The notes: generated by a model from the sequence alone, not told the origin. A DNA stretch of 64,000 nt from Paramecium tetraurelia (GCF_000165425.1 NW_001799644.1:5215-69214); one strand, 5' to 3'; positions 13,168 through 25,900 are shown, counted from the stretch's first letter. Numbers and translations: made by a program.

Positions 13168-13902
13168 ATGAATCCAATCGATATTTTTCAAACGATGGTC
13201 AAATAGGATGCCTAGTATCATATATGATTCATATTCACAAGATTTGTGAACAACCATGCTCAAAACTCTTTTCGAATTTTCAAACAAAATGTAAAAAATT
13301 CTAGAATGGTTTTAAACAACAAAGTAAATAATCCTTAAGAAACTTTTACTTCGAGAAATGCATATTAAGTCCCTTAATATCATCTAAAAGAGTAACAATA
13401 TAAAAAAGTCGAAGAATGGCAAAAATAATAGGACTTATTGGTTAAGTATTCTTATTAAAATAATCATTTCATTCCAAATTACCCTTCAAAAATAAAAGCA
13501 GATTTATCTCTAAGATTTTAAAGACATTATGCCTAAAACCAATAATTTGATAAGGTAAAAGATCAAAATGATTCTTATTAACAAACAAACGAGATTAATT
13601 AAACTACGAATAATAATACTGAGTTGGCTGAATAAATAATATAGAAAACTATCATAAAAAAAGTGGAAATACAAAAAAAATCAAATTTAAAGAGAGCAAA
13701 AAATCAGACAACCGAAAAAAAGACAGTCAAGATAAAAGATAATAAGAAATCAATCTCTGAATCACCCGAAAATCAACCTAAGCTAATCAATAAACCTCCT
13801 TTACCCAAAATTCAAAATGATAAACTCTCGGAATAACAAACATCCCTATAATAATAACCTGGAATGGAAACTGTAGATTCATTTCTTAGAAATGCCAAAT
13901 GA
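13168..13902 (+). CDS. Lysine/glutamine-rich hypothetical protein
   Basis: Two exons joined across a 27-nt intron (13215-13241, ending AAG) give 235 residues from ATG 13168 to TGA 13900-13902, with no stop in phase. The N-terminal half contains a conserved-looking segment (KKVEEWQKQQDLLVKY). The C-terminal half is very basic, with runs such as KKSNLKRAKNQTTEKK that could act in nuclear import or microtubule binding. No domain is recognised. If the intron is not used, the frame still opens at an ATG at 13306 and gives 198 residues. It lies 32 bases after IFT56 on the same strand. Confidence 0.7.
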
Positions 13903-15038
13903 AAATAAAAATTCCATTTATAATTATTTCAACAGAAGCATTTAAGAAAAATTTCCAATCATTTGTTCCATATTTTGATTATTTTCCTTTTATTTATATT
14001 AAAACCTCTTTTCAGAAAATTTGAAAGTCTTTACATTATTTCTATATTAGAGATAGATTTGCTTCCTGATGTCTTTGGAAGGGCAAATATCATTAGTTTT
14101 TATTATAATCAGGTATATAATAATAAATGAAAGCGTTATGAAAAAGAATATTTCCAGTTCTTAATTTTGTAGCAAAGCGATTTCTAGTTCTTGAATATAA
14201 GAAATACATGTTTTTTCAAATTCTTTTACTTAATTAATTGCTGTGATCTCATTTTATTATTATAAATATTCAGATTAAGAATCTGAATTTTATGTTTTTA
14301 CTCTCAAAATTTTTTAAGAATTTTTATTATTGACAATATAAGAAAGGCTTTGAGGTTAAATGAGTTTATCCAGTATATTATCTTAATTGCTGTAGTCTCT
14401 GTAGAAATTTCTTTTAAAGTAACAACTATAAATGTCTATCAGCTCCCTTAAATTATGAATTAGCTCAATTATATTAAAAAAATACAGTTATAAAATTAAA
14501 CAATATTTTGATCTATATGACACTTTTTCAAATTAATCTTGATATTTTGATCTATAAAATTTAACTCTACAAAAAGATGATCTTATTTGAACTATAATGA
14601 TACAATTATATGTGAAATTGTCTCTAACTAACTTAAAATGCAACTGATCAAATTTTTTATTATTAAAGCTACCCTGATTTATAATCTAAATAAATCCAGG
14701 CAACACTTTACTGAGATTAGTTTTATATTTAACAGCTTAAGAGATATTTGATAAAGAATTCACTTGATGTTACATAAATACTCCCTGAAAAATGAAAAAT
14801 AAGGAAAGGTTTAATTTAGCTACTATTTCCTTTTTATCTTTTTCTAATCTTAGAAAGCTCTGCCAAAAAATTCACCTGATAAATATGTAGACAAATTATT
14901 TAGGTCAATAATGTAAACATTATTAAATAGTAGTAGTATAATAATAGTTTCCTTTTTAGTCATGTATATGTGATATAAATAGAGTGTAAAATAAAAGAAA
15001 TAGAATAGATTAAAAAATAAATAAATGTATTTTATAAT
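13903..15038. other. Intergenic with one weak antisense ORF
   Basis: On the minus strand one frame is TGA-free from about 14436 down to 13879 (about 186 codons, containing KEFEKTCISYIQELE). It has no ATG near its open end, and its stop would overlap the 3' end of the preceding gene by about 24 bases. It may be the last exon of an unrecognised gene or a relic. From about 14440 to 15038 I see nothing beyond AT-rich DNA. Confidence 0.35.
14268..14288. repeat. Short perfect inverted repeat
   Basis: ATTCAGATT is followed after three bases (AAG) by its exact reverse complement AATCTGAAT. A nine-base-pair hairpin in AT-rich intergenic DNA can arise by chance. No function is assigned. Confidence 0.6.
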
Positions 15039-17110
15039 TCATTTTAAAATATATTAAATTAATTCTGAAAAGTCTCTTTTCCACAATGATTTTACATTTT
15101 CAATATTCATATCAAATTAAGATCTTAAATTGCATTTTGAAACATATGTGTCGATTAGTAAATCTTCAAGATATTGGAGATTTTTTGGCAGCACTTTATA
15201 AATCTCTGATAACTCTTATTCTGTAGAATAAATTTGCTAAAACTCTTTGCTTAGAACAGAAAAAGGGTTATCAACCAAGAGCTCTTTGATTGCAGGTAGA
15301 ATTTCATAGTTTCTAAATTAAATCCATATATTACTTTTATTATTTAATACAATCATCGTATTAAGACTTGATTTTTTATAAATATAAAACAACGCTATCG
15401 TTTTTGCATTCCCATTTGACTTCCACTTATATTCCTCTTTCGTTTGCCTTACCCATAATAAATTGTCTACAAGCATATATGGCGGATATTGAATCACTTT
15501 TAAATAAAGCTTGGCCCTACTTAAATTTGATTTAAAGATAGCTATCTAAGGTAGCATTTCTAAATAAATGGGTTTGTGTGTCTTCCTATGAATTTTGTAA
15601 CTATCATTATTATCAAATCAATTACATCTGTTAAATCATTAACCCACATTATCATATCTTACTTAGTGAATTCACCCTTTAAATTCAACGTACTCAAAGG
15701 TAAATGTTTGATATTCATTAAATTAATTGATTAATACTACCCCAAAGGTTTGACATTTATAGAAAAGCTTTAACTAGAATTGATATCGATTGGGATCACA
15801 AAAATATTGTAAATATCACTTTAATTAATAGTAATTTCATAATTGCTCACTTTAAGATCCTTTATTGTATAGCACTTTTAACTCTTTTGACCATTCAATA
15901 CAATTATATCAATAGGATATTAACAATCTATTATTAATTTATAAGATCCATCCTTATCATTTTTAATCAATTTGTGAGAAACCTTAAACTTAACTTACAC
16001 TTTATTACTATTGTTTTATTTGCTAACATTACCAGTTTTTTAACTATCCTTCATTTATTTATTCTATAGCTCTGCTATTTCTGTTTTTAATTGTTTAATT
16101 TGAAGTTCTATATCTTTTTAATTCTTTGAGATTGAGTTATTTTACCCTTCTCTTAAAAGTAATAATCTCCCTTAAAAAGTTGATATAATAATCTCCGTTG
16201 GACCATTTAAATTAAAAAATTATCCACATTCTATACTAGTGATTCCTTCATTAATTTTTTTTTAAACCCTCAATTAATCATCTTAATAAACTTCCACAAT
16301 GCCATCTTATCTTGCAATAATTAAATCAGTTTTTCCTGTTTTGAAGAAATCATAAGGTTTAATTGAAGCAATGCTGGAAACTTTGAAGGTAAATAGAATA
16401 TTAGCTCTTTCTATTCCAAGGTCAGCGGCAACAATCGTACCATCTTCTAACCCAAATACAAAGCATCTTCTATGTTCAATTCTGTTTTAACTTGAAATTT
16501 CTTTGTATTATGGAGCATAAACATGCATGCATATAACAGGAGAAGTCATAGCAACTACATATAAAACTTAATCTTAATTTAAGACCCGTACACATGAATC
16601 CTAGCATCCTAAAATAGGATGTGCCTTGCTTGATAAATAATGCACTTATAAACAATTAATTTTTCCAGGACTCAAAAAAAAACACAGTTAGCCAACTTTA
16701 TCATTTTAATATGTATATTCGTTTAGCATATATTCTCCAGCTGTAAACATTTAATTCCCTTCTATCATTGCAAATTAAATCAAATCAGCACTGTATGTAT
16801 CATGCTTTAGGTATTCTTTTAATTTTTTAGTCAATCCTAAAACCTAACTACCGCTAGTCACTATTATTCTATCTTTTTCAGATGTGGCTGGTGATATCAA
16901 TAAATCTAAGTAATTTATATCTTTTCCCGTTGAAATTTATTGTTTATTTTCTATTTTTAATTAGTCACCATTAGCTTCTAAAAGATATAAGTTTCCTTAA
17001 TCGTCAGCCACCAACAATTATTGCAATTTATTGTTATTTGGAAATGCGCGGATTGCATTTTTCAAATTTTAGAGTCGAAACACCTCACTCTATAACAGGG
17101 TATTATCCAT
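15039..17110 (-). CDS. BBS7: Bardet-Biedl syndrome protein 7, BBSome subunit
   Basis: BBS7 is a subunit of the BBSome, the coat-like complex that moves membrane proteins along cilia. The protein starts MDNTLLQSEVFRLQ and has the family's N-terminal beta-propeller with landmarks IIVTSGSQVLGLTKKLKEYL, SPGKINCLQV, CQDSCVRVL and RQDGIVEVY. A coiled-coil stretch follows (KQLKTEIAELQNKQ), then a C-terminal part with LDSYLQIKFKQGQALFKSDS. Two introns, 15601-15625 (25 nt) and 15313-15334 (22 nt), restore the frame and give 674 residues; animal BBS7 has about 715. The family similarity on both sides of the first intron confirms it. The stop is 15039-15041. The neighbour on the same strand ends only 28 bases upstream of this start. 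Confidence 0.93.
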
Positions 17111-17138
17111 AATTATTTATTTATTAAATATTAATCAA

Positions 17139-18646
17139 TCATGATAGGCCTACTGCCTATTATAAACGATCCACAAGTTTATTTCCTCCAATATCATATG
17201 CTGTATTGAAGATATCTCCTAGTTAGCATTTCAATTTGATTATCTGATCATTATATCTTTCCTTTTCTTCTGATTGTTATTATTTTAGTTTGATTTCATT
17301 TTAAATGGCTTTTTGTACTTAGTCTTTATATTAATTTAATACTCTAAATATTATAATTAATTTGATTACTTATTAAACTATTCTTCATTTGATTAATATT
17401 ATGTTAATTATTTTCTTAATTGTGAAATTTAAGAAGCATCTTTATTGTCAAAATCCTAATCTTTTTGTAATTTATTTATTAAATCTGTTTTATCGACTAA
17501 CTAAGCCTAGACATTTTTTAATTGAACTTAATATAAGGCATAATCTTATTCTTGTTTTTTTTATTCTCTTTAAATTTATTTTTCTAAATCATTTATTTTT
17601 TTTTACATTAATTCCATGTCTTTATTATTCCCAGCTGATTTTCTATTTTATTACTATTATTCCAATTCTTCATATTGGCTTATTCTTTGCTTCATTACTT
17701 ACATTTAACCAAGAGCATTTGATAACTTCTAATCAGATTAAGCTACTAATTATTGTTTTAATTTTAATTGTTCATTAAACTCAATAATTTATTACTGCAA
17801 TTATTTATTTTAAATCTCCAATTACTTTACTCTGTTGTCTAAATTTTTCCTAAAATCGTCATGACTAGAAATTGATTCCTCATAGTTTTATAATTTATCC
17901 AAAGTCTCATAAAGTTTTTATTTTGTTGCTTCTAACTATTATTTTGTATCTGCCAATTATTCTTACTTAGTTTCAAGACTCTACTCTAACTATGATATCA
18001 GACTATCTTTTTGCTATACTTTTTTCATTTCTTGGCTTAATAATGTCCTAATTTCATCCATATCCGATTCTGTATAGAGAGCTTGCTGTTGATATTAATT
18101 TTGTTAAGATTATTTTTCATTTTGTATATTTCCACTATCATTCTGTGTTATTTAAGAAGCTGAACTCTAAATAGTATTTTATTGATCTTCTTAATCCATA
18201 TTAGAAGCAAATGATATTCTGCTCAATTAGTCAATATCCAATTCTTCAAGACATTTGAATTGGAATCTTATATGAATTTTTGCATGTCTATCTGGACATT
18301 TATCCAACTTTAGTTCTTCTCTTATATTTTCTAATTTTCTATTCAAATATGATGAAATGTCTACAGACACTTACCCTGCTACTTTATTACCCTTTTATGA
18401 TAGAAGAGTAATTGTAAATAAGCATTTCTTTTCTTTGAATTGATTATCCTGAAAATACATGTTTGAATTCATTTCTAATTCCTCATTAAAATTAGCAACA
18501 TTCACATTCAAATCCGATTGTTTGCTTTCTAATTTTTATTTTCCTCTTTTCCAGGCTACTTAGAGTTTGCAAGGAAAATTGATTGCAATGACTACTCTTT
18601 CAATGAAAACTTTCAAACTAAATTTAAACACTCTTATATTATTCAT
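17139..18646 (-). CDS. NT-type C2 domain plus coiled-coil protein
   Basis: The first 150 or so residues resemble the N-terminal C2-type domain of EEIG1/EHBP1-like proteins. They include FSLKVFIERVVIA, LQVAWKRGKQKLESKQ, CLFTITLLSQKGNKVAGQVS and CPDRHAKIHIRFQFKC. Such domains bind membranes or proteins. The rest, about 340 residues, is a glutamine-rich coiled coil (for example ISQLEQSLETKQEQLADTKQ). One 26-nt intron (17344-17369) joins the coil to a C-terminus ending LVDRLQQAVGLS and gives 493 residues. ATG 18646 is chosen because it directly precedes the C2 core. Function is inferred only from architecture: a membrane- or cytoskeleton-linked scaffold. BBS7 lies 28 bases downstream. Confidence 0.82.
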
Positions 18647-18669
18647 ATATTATTTTATAAATTTCTAAT

Positions 18670-19702
18670 TCAAAATCTCTAAGCAATTACACTCCATGTT
18701 CTTACAATATGATAAAGTTAGAAGAACCAATCCTCCTTAACATACTACTCAATTAATTTTATTTAATGTTTCAATAAGCCTGCTCTTGGGTATTAGCGAA
18801 GAATTTTATCTATAACATCAGCCACATCATCCGCATTCAAAATTACATATTACATTTTCATTATCTTTTATTATGCAAACAATATCATCATTTTCTCAAT
18901 AGGGCATTTGTAGTAAAATATAAAATCAAGTAAATGTTCTTATTTATTCATTTCTTTAGTTGAATCATAAAGATTGAAAACTATTACTTAAACCATCCAT
19001 ATGATCAAAATTTCATAAATACGCTTAGGTATTATTATTTCTTTAATGGAATTGTAAATTTCACAAATAATCATAGTGGCCAAACTAATAATTAATTTAA
19101 GATTGTTAGATTTTATTGTTGTAATCCAATGATCCTAATTTTAATTATTTTTATACAATGAGTTGGAATATAATAAATTTTTTATTAGAAATTCTAATGA
19201 ACATTTAATATAGTAACTTTTCTCCAAATATTTCAGCATTGTTCTCAGATATTTATTTGTTTTTGAGGACTTGAAATTAATCTGCTTGATTTTATTGCTA
19301 ACTTCTTTGGAATAAGGAAACCTCTAAAGTATTTATACTATTGTACAAGTCTTAAAATTGTAATTAGCTCAAATTAAATTGATTTAGAATTTGATTTGAT
19401 TCTTCGATACTTACAGATCCTAATTATTTAAGCCGATCAGAGAACTATTTCTAGTTCATCTTTTTTCCCAATGAGACTTGCTTAAGAGAAGTAAAATGAT
19501 CATTTTCAAGCACTTGTGCTTATTAACTCAGATTTATTTATTAGACAAATTTTAGTGTGCGTTGTAGTTCATTTCTATCTTAAGAATATTATTCTAAAGC
19601 CATAAAATATTATATCGTGTCACAAACAAATCCAATCAAAGCCTGGCTTGATTAAACAATTTTAATATCGTTTTCTTCTGTCCCTTTACATTGATTGCCC
19701 AT
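18670..19702 (-). CDS. Hypothetical protein with possible N-myristoylation
   Basis: With one 22-nt intron (19135-19156) the frame runs from ATG 19702 to TGA 18670-18672 and encodes 336 residues. It begins MGNQCKGTEE, so glycine 2 and cysteine 5 could be myristoylated and palmitoylated. The first half is helical and Gln/Asn-rich. The second half, from DHWITTIKSNNLKLIISL onward, looks globular, with several hydrophobic helices and a C-terminal RQYPRAGLLKH segment. I recognise no family. It ends 23 bases before the start of the C2/coiled-coil gene on the same strand. Confidence 0.78.
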
Positions 19703-20244
19703 GAAATTTATCGAAACAAAATAAATTTTTTATATATCAATTATTATGAATTTTTTACATTCACTCATAGTATTGCAATATTATTCCAAGGTCGAATGAA
19801 AATCAAAATTTCATTCATGTTGCATTCAAGATGAAATGGAAAATCATTATTCCATTTTTATAATTATTTTATACATAAAAACATATTTCTTTTTATTTTT
19901 TATTATTGATGAATCAAAAATATTATACTTTTGTTTCTCAGCTGCTCTAAAACAGTACAAAATGTATTTTTATAGATTGTAAAGTAGAAGGGGAAATTAC
20001 AATATTTATTTTTTTTAATCTACTACAGCTCAAAAGCTTTAATATTATCTTCATTATAACAACATAATTAGATAATACTAAAATTTTAGTAAGGGTTATG
20101 AGAAACCGAAACTTTCTAAAATATTGTATTTGTTACATAGTTTATTATCGATAATTCTTCATTTAATATAGAGATTTCTTTTTGAAGTAAGAAAATTAAT
20201 TCAGATTTATCAAAAATATTGAATTTAATTTAACACCTATATTA
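19703..20244. other. Intergenic, nothing recognised
   Basis: About 540 bases of AT-rich sequence between two minus-strand genes. No frame is convincingly open, and no repeat or RNA gene was seen. Confidence 0.5.
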
Positions 20245-20818
20245 TCATTTATTTTTTCTTTAGAGTTTGGAAAGCCATTTTAGCATTTCATCAATGTTTG
20301 AATTTTTTTTGGCCGAAATACTGAAACACGCAACTACTCGATCTTTTATTGAATTTAAGTTCATTTGTGTAATAAGTTCTTATTCCGTAATACTAGAAAT
20401 ATCGATAAATATGTTACCATCCTTAGAGATCGTATTTATTTCCTAAGACTAATAAAGGGATCCCCTCTAAACTAGGCCAAGAGATTAGCTAATTAAGTTA
20501 CTACCTAGCTATATCTAAGTTTCCTTAATCTTGTGCGTCCACAACAAAAATAATTACATCAGCTGATCTGCAGTATTTTTCCCATTGTTCTCGAAACCTT
20601 GCTTATCCTCCAACATCCCACATCTTCATCTGCACTTTTCCTTTCTTCACTGATCTAAAATTAAATCCTATTGTTGGAATGGTATCCTCCTCGAATTTTC
20701 CAGTAGCCATAGTATTAACGAGGGTTGTTTTCCCAGCATTTTATAACCCAACCAAAGCGATTTCAAGCTCTTTTCCAAAAAATAACTCTCTAAACCAATT
20801 TGCAAATTTCTGCAACAT
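20245..20818 (-). CDS. ARL8: ARL8-type small GTPase
   Basis: An ARF-like GTPase. ARL8 sits on lysosomes and other late compartments in other eukaryotes and links them to kinesin. GTP-binding motifs are intact: P-loop GLQNAGKTT, switch I threonine in [10 protein letters not shown], switch II WDVGGQARFR, and guanine-specificity GNKYD. The start [20 protein letters not shown] lacks the glycine-2 myristoylation site of ARFs, as is typical of ARL8, which instead has an acetylated amphipathic helix. One 25-nt intron (20393-20417) joins the NKYDL exon to the C-terminal exon ([14 protein letters not shown]). Length is 182 residues against about 186 in animals. ARL8 fits better than other ARLs because of the N-terminus and the C-terminal half. 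Confidence 0.92.
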
Positions 20819-20902
20819 ATATTTTGTATTTATTTAATCAAATTATGAATGACAACACTTAGAAATAGAAAATGCATACAATCAAAAATTTATTATTGAT
20901 AT

Positions 20903-21501
20903 TCAAAACTAATAACTGCATTGACAATTATTTTTGCTTTTTTCTACTACACAATTGAATTTAACCTGCATATTTCTCCTTAAATCAATTTTATTTGATA
21001 TTTATTTTTGAGTATCTATTCTATCATCATAATTCAAGCTATTCAACTTTTTCGCTCATTGCTTTATTCCCTCTACTTAAATTGTTCCCTTTTTTATAGT
21101 GCGTCCATATTACTAGGATCAAATTCTAATATATAAGCGCTATATATTATTGGATTCAACTTCTTATGTAGTATTTGCTAATTCTTTTATCACATAGTAT
21201 TCTTTTTATTTAATATAACAGATGGATTGTGATTGCATGGAAGGTACAAAATTTATACAAGCCATTAACATTTATTTCTTAAGTTATTTTTGCCATAACT
21301 TCTGAATCATTAATGACTCTGTCGTCTTTTATTACACATTAGAATATAGTCATCAAACTTAGAAGTTTTTAGTGCTATCCATCCATGCTGCTCGTCTTTA
21401 AAGTTTTCTTGATCACTTATGGTGGTGAATTTATAAAATTATTAATAGCATGGACATAGAAAAATTGAAATATGAAATAATTCATTTATTTTAATTTTCA
21501 T
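20903..21501 (-). CDS. Tentative secreted or membrane protein, exons unresolved
   Basis: ATG 21501 opens MKIKINELFHISIFLCPCYQ, a possible signal sequence, and continues with ISDQENFKDEQHGWIALKTS. Later protein-like pieces (SEVMAKITQEINVNGLYKF; NMDALQKREQFKQREQSNER; LNSLNYDDRIDTQKQ) lie in other frames, so several short introns are needed. A 19-nt removal ending in CAG near 21330 would join the first two. The last frame ends at TGA 20903-20905. The GLYKFC-type segment recalls the GOLD domain of p24 cargo receptors, but no C-terminal membrane helix is visible and I do not claim it. Confidence 0.4.
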
Positions 21502-21636
21502 CAAAATTTTATCAACACATATATAAAATAATATAATTATTGTTAAATAATTAGAAAGGAATAATCTATTATTAATTCAATCAGATAAATTATTTTAAAT
21601 AAATAGAGGAGAGATCGAGCAAAATTTTAATACTGC

Positions 21637-22003
21637 TCATGCTTGGAAAATAAATTCATTGAGAATAATATAGAAATCATAAAAGTCAAAATGTTTTTTA
21701 TGAGATTATAATATATCACTACTTTTTTTTTATTTGATTTTATAGTAGATTGCTTGCATAAGTTGGAGTCATTTTTTTAATATCGTCTTAATTGTATCCT
21801 AAGTCTGAAAGATCATTTTTCATTTATCTTGTAATCTAAATTAATGATGAATTTATAGTTATTACCATAAAAGGAATTTATTGTGAAGTTTTCTCATTAT
21901 TTGGATCTAAATAATCAGCAAAGTTTTCAATTTTCTAAGCACCATATTTAGCGATTTTTTCTGGATCTGTCACGTTCTTTATCACAGAAAGAAATTTTTT
22001 CAT
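21637..22003 (-). CDS. Tentative small protein, 3' end uncertain
   Basis: ATG 22003 opens MKKFLSVIKNVTDPEKIAKY. A 30-nt GTAATA...TTTAG segment around 21854 has intron ends and length and keeps phase if removed. After it comes RQMKNDLSDLGYNQDDIKK, then TYASNLLQN. Beyond that, a run of nine A leads the frame on without TGA to about 21501, into the next gene. The stop at 21637-21639 would need one more intron. Coordinates at the 3' side are therefore approximate. No family recognised. Confidence 0.4.
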
Positions 22004-22026
22004 AATTAATAATATTAACAAATATT

Positions 22027-22928
22027 TCAATGTTTATTTCCCCCCTTTCTTGATGATTTCTTTTTGTGTCTCTTGATATTGAGTTGCATAGTTTTGAGTT
22101 TTTTTAATTCCATTTATTGTTCTTCCAACAATCTCAATCCTCTAAGATATTATAAATTGTTATTTACTTTTTATATCCATCTTTTTGTTTGTCAAGTTGA
22201 TGAAGAAGCTTGTCCTTTTTAATTTTATGCAATTGATTTTATTCCTTATAAAGTTCTCTCATTAATTTCTTTTTAGTCATAATTTTTTTTCTCTGCATTG
22301 ATCTCAGTTCTTCTTATTTAGAAATGGCATTTTAAGTTTTCTTAATTTATAAGTGTTTGGGTAGATACTCAGATTTAATTCTAGGAGTCAATGGGAAAAT
22401 CTTTATTATTGGTTTGTCAATAATTAAAACAACATCCTTTTAAGTGTTCATCAGCTATTCGAATTCGTGAATATTATCCAATTGTTTTTATTTACAAATT
22501 TGGAACAATTTATCAAAGATGAGATTGAAATTTGGGACATTTGTTTTATTTTGGACAATATGGTTGACAATCTATTGACTAAAAGGACTATGATCTTAAA
22601 TAGCCTTTTCGTAGTTCTTCACAAAGGTCCCCACATATTGAGTGGACTATAATAATTTGTCAGCTTATAAGATGGCTTCAATATTGGGTTCTTGAGTTGA
22701 GAGATACAAGATTAAGGCCACGAATGATTTTCCTTTTAATTCTGTGAAGTTGTTTGAATATGATTGCAGGATTTGAATGCCCTAATTATGATTGGTTTCA
22801 ATTAATTATTAAAGTAACTCAGAACATGAGAATCCTAATTTTGTCAGCTTTTTTGTAATTTTAGGAACCTCATTTAGAGCTAGGATGTCTTGTAATTGGG
22901 ATAAACGTTCTTGAGTTTATTCTTCCAT
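22027..22928 (-). CDS. Hypothetical protein with basic coiled-coil C-terminus
   Basis: One 26-nt intron (22142-22167) joins two exons into 291 residues from ATG 22928 (MEEQTQERLSQLQDILALNE) to TGA 22027-22029. The N-terminal 150 residues look helical and globular. The C-terminal 110 are a basic coiled coil (RSMQRKKIMTKKKLMRELYK) ending in RHKKKSSRKGGNKH, a likely nuclear or nucleolar targeting sequence. The layout faintly recalls C-terminal parts of ribosome-assembly factors such as NOP14, but the protein is far too short and the similarity too loose to name it. Its start lies 40 bases past the stop of the dynein gene on the same strand. Confidence 0.7.
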
Positions 22929-22967
22929 AAATAATTAAGTTTAATTTATATTACTCAAAATATTTAT

Positions 22968-25900
22968 TCAATCATCTGTCTAGCATAAAATTGCCACTCC
23001 TCTTTTGACCCAATGGTAGGGATGATGATCAGGTGATATAGGTAAATATATAGAAATAACAAAGTTTGTAGAATGACCGGTGGTCGATAGTGTTCCTGCT
23101 CTTCTTGAGGTTTTATATACAGGGCATTCATAAACCTAAGGAACATTAGAATTATTCTTACAGATGTATCAGCATCCCAATCCTTTTTCTCCTCACTTGG
23201 CAATAACCAGAGATATGGTACTGAGTATTACAAAATTTTAGGCAAACTTTCATTGAGACATCTGTTTTCTTCATCCCATCTTGCTCCATCAAGGAATAAA
23301 CCATAAACATAACATCCATCTTCAGGGGGTTTAGTAAGATCATACTCTTATGATGAAGGAGGGATCACAATAAATTCAAAGGACAACGTATCTATTGGAA
23401 TTTAGTACTAATGATGATGAAATATTTAAATACCCTCCTAGCAAAGTTTTATAGTGTGCCAGTTAAAAAGGACTAAGTGAAAAAGAATCCGGAAACCCAG
23501 AAAGTAGGTGGGGCACCGTTGTCGATCCATAATTGCATAAAATGCAACCTCTCAATAAAATCATTAATCCAGGATCCTAAGGGTTTAAGTGATGGATAAG
23601 CCACCTTATGCCAAATATCAGGAACTTGATTATCAAACACTTTATTAAAAACTTATTCTAAATCCGCACTCATCACTACCAAACCATCAATTGCCTTGCC
23701 TAAATCAATCAAAGATTATGTAACTGCTTATAATAATTTATTGAATCTAATCAATTCTTATTGCAATACAGTGTTCATACTCTGATTGTATTAAACAGGA
23801 TGTTTACGAGCAGCCTCTTCAACATTGAATCTCTTAGGCAATTTAGCTAGAATCTATTTACACTTTTCTTTTATAAGATCTTCTGCAGATGTGCCCGCAC
23901 CTCCAGTTGATCTTGGAAGCAATGATAATATAGTTGAAGTAATAAAATTGGTTTCGATGATTGCTGATGATATTTCAGCATTATCATGTAATCCAAATAC
24001 CTCAGTTTAATCATTCAATGGTAGGTTTCTTATATACTCCTTGTAATCTTCTAGAACTCCATTTGGAGGAATGTAATAGGTTCCACTTGGACTCAATTTA
24101 TGTCTATCAATCTACAATACATCAGTTGTATAAAATTATTTAAGTAAAATGGCAATTAATCTTCTATCTTTTGGATCTGTAACTCTACCTCCGTAATTAG
24201 CTTCAGCAACCATATAATTAAGAGCTTCCCAAGGGATATCCTCAAAAGTATCAAGAAAATTTCTTAATTAAGATACAGAGATTGCTAGATCTGCAGACGT
24301 AAACTCATATGGAATATTCCATCCAAGAGGTCCATACTTACGACGCTCTAAACAAACAGCATGGAAGAAGTTTAATCCGAAAAATAATTTTTTCCATTCT
24401 ACAGGTTTCTTGCACTATTCAAAACTTTTATTATCAATTGATGAGAAGTTTCTTAGCATATTATTTTTTAATCCTCTTGGCGGTTCATAAGTCATCTTAA
24501 TACCTTTCATCAAAAGAGTAACTGGAAATACACTAGATGGCATTGAAGTTAGCCATATTCTGAAATCTGTATTGACATCTGGTTTTGCACATATTTCCTA
24601 TTCATGAATTCTCTCCAATTCTGGCATAAATGATGGAGCAAGATGGCAATTCTATAATAATACCCATTTGCCATCCTTTACTGCTCCTTTAATCGCATTT
24701 GTGGCTATTTCCCCTTATCCTTGTCCCAATGAGAGTGGAATAAAGTTTTACCTAAATCCAAATTTGTCAGCCAAAGCTTGTATTTCCAAACGAGGATCTG
24801 CACCAGGTGATAAAATGAAAATCAAGGGTGTGAATGCATCTGCATCTTTATAGGCATATTCAAGATTAAAGGGTGGAGGATCCATGAATTATTTACCCAT
24901 TTCTGTAATGATTAGATTCTGAGTTGCATTAGCAAATTTATCCGGCCTAATAATTCTCAATATTATTAATTTTTAAAAGGCTGATAAAGATGTAGCCCAA
25001 GGTTCAGGCAATTTTTAAGTTTGCGGTTCAGAGCTGTCATATATCTCCTGCCAAACTTCAAGATTCTTTGTAACTGATTCAGGCAACCCTTTGAAACAAG
25101 CTAACACATCAGCTGCTTCAGTTATTAAACACCACATCTTCTTAGAAATCCACTCTGCCTATTATGGATGATGGTATGTGGGATCTGTGTAGGTTCCTCC
25201 CACCATAGTAAAACGAATCTCTTAAGGAGTAATCTTGCCATCACTTTACATCACTTTCATTGTCATCAAGAAGGAGAATATTAATTTATCCTTCTCTAGA
25301 AGAGATCTGCAGATACTCTCATAGAGAGATATTTAAAATTTATCTATTATATTTTTACTTCTATTCTCCTTTCCTTAAATTGATTCCCTGATTGCTCTTT
25401 CAAATAGTATAATATAGAATTCTAATGACCATTGATAAGTTGGTTCAATCAATGAAAGATCCAACACAACAAAATATAAATTAGCAACTCTCTTAGCCAC
25501 TTCTCTGTAGAAATTACGAATCTGATTGAATTATTCTCTATCCTATTCCTACTTCTTCAATTTATCTTAAATAGTTATTGACTCTGCTTTCGATCTTTAG
25601 AGAGTATCAATTAAAACTTCATCATCCAATAGATTACCTTTAGATTCTTGCAACAATTACAAAATATTATCTTCTGTCATCTTTTATTTGTTTTTATTTT
25701 CAAAGAACTCCTTAATATTTCTTTGTCTTTATTCATCTTTAGCAGGTTCCTCTATCTTTACAACAATATTTAACATCTGATCCTCTAATCCCTCCTAAGT
25801 AACTTAGAAGTTTAGCATAGTCACCTTGACACAGATTTCAGGTGGATAATGAGGTCTGGCTAATTTGGTTGTCATGTAGAACTTGAAATCTTTTGAGTAA

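Noticed and set aside
17389-17778. A 129-codon plus-strand ORF rich in Leu, Ile and Phe that could pass for a membrane protein.
   Set aside because: It is the antisense shadow of the glutamine/asparagine-rich coiled coil on the minus strand, whose C2 domain, intron and stop are all consistent.
20903-21501. Possible p24/GOLD cargo-receptor assignment.
   Set aside because: Only one short segment (NVNGLYKF) is suggestive. No C-terminal membrane helix or COPI/COPII tail is visible, and the exon structure is unresolved.
22027-22928. Naming the basic coiled-coil protein NOP14.
   Set aside because: NOP14 is far longer, and the similarity is limited to a charged helix that many proteins have.
22955-23203. 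A dynein C-terminus ending [15 protein letters not shown] at 22955.
   Set aside because: Removing the 26-nt intron 23136-23161 gives the true C-terminal signatures ([20 protein letters not shown]) in another frame, ending at 22968.
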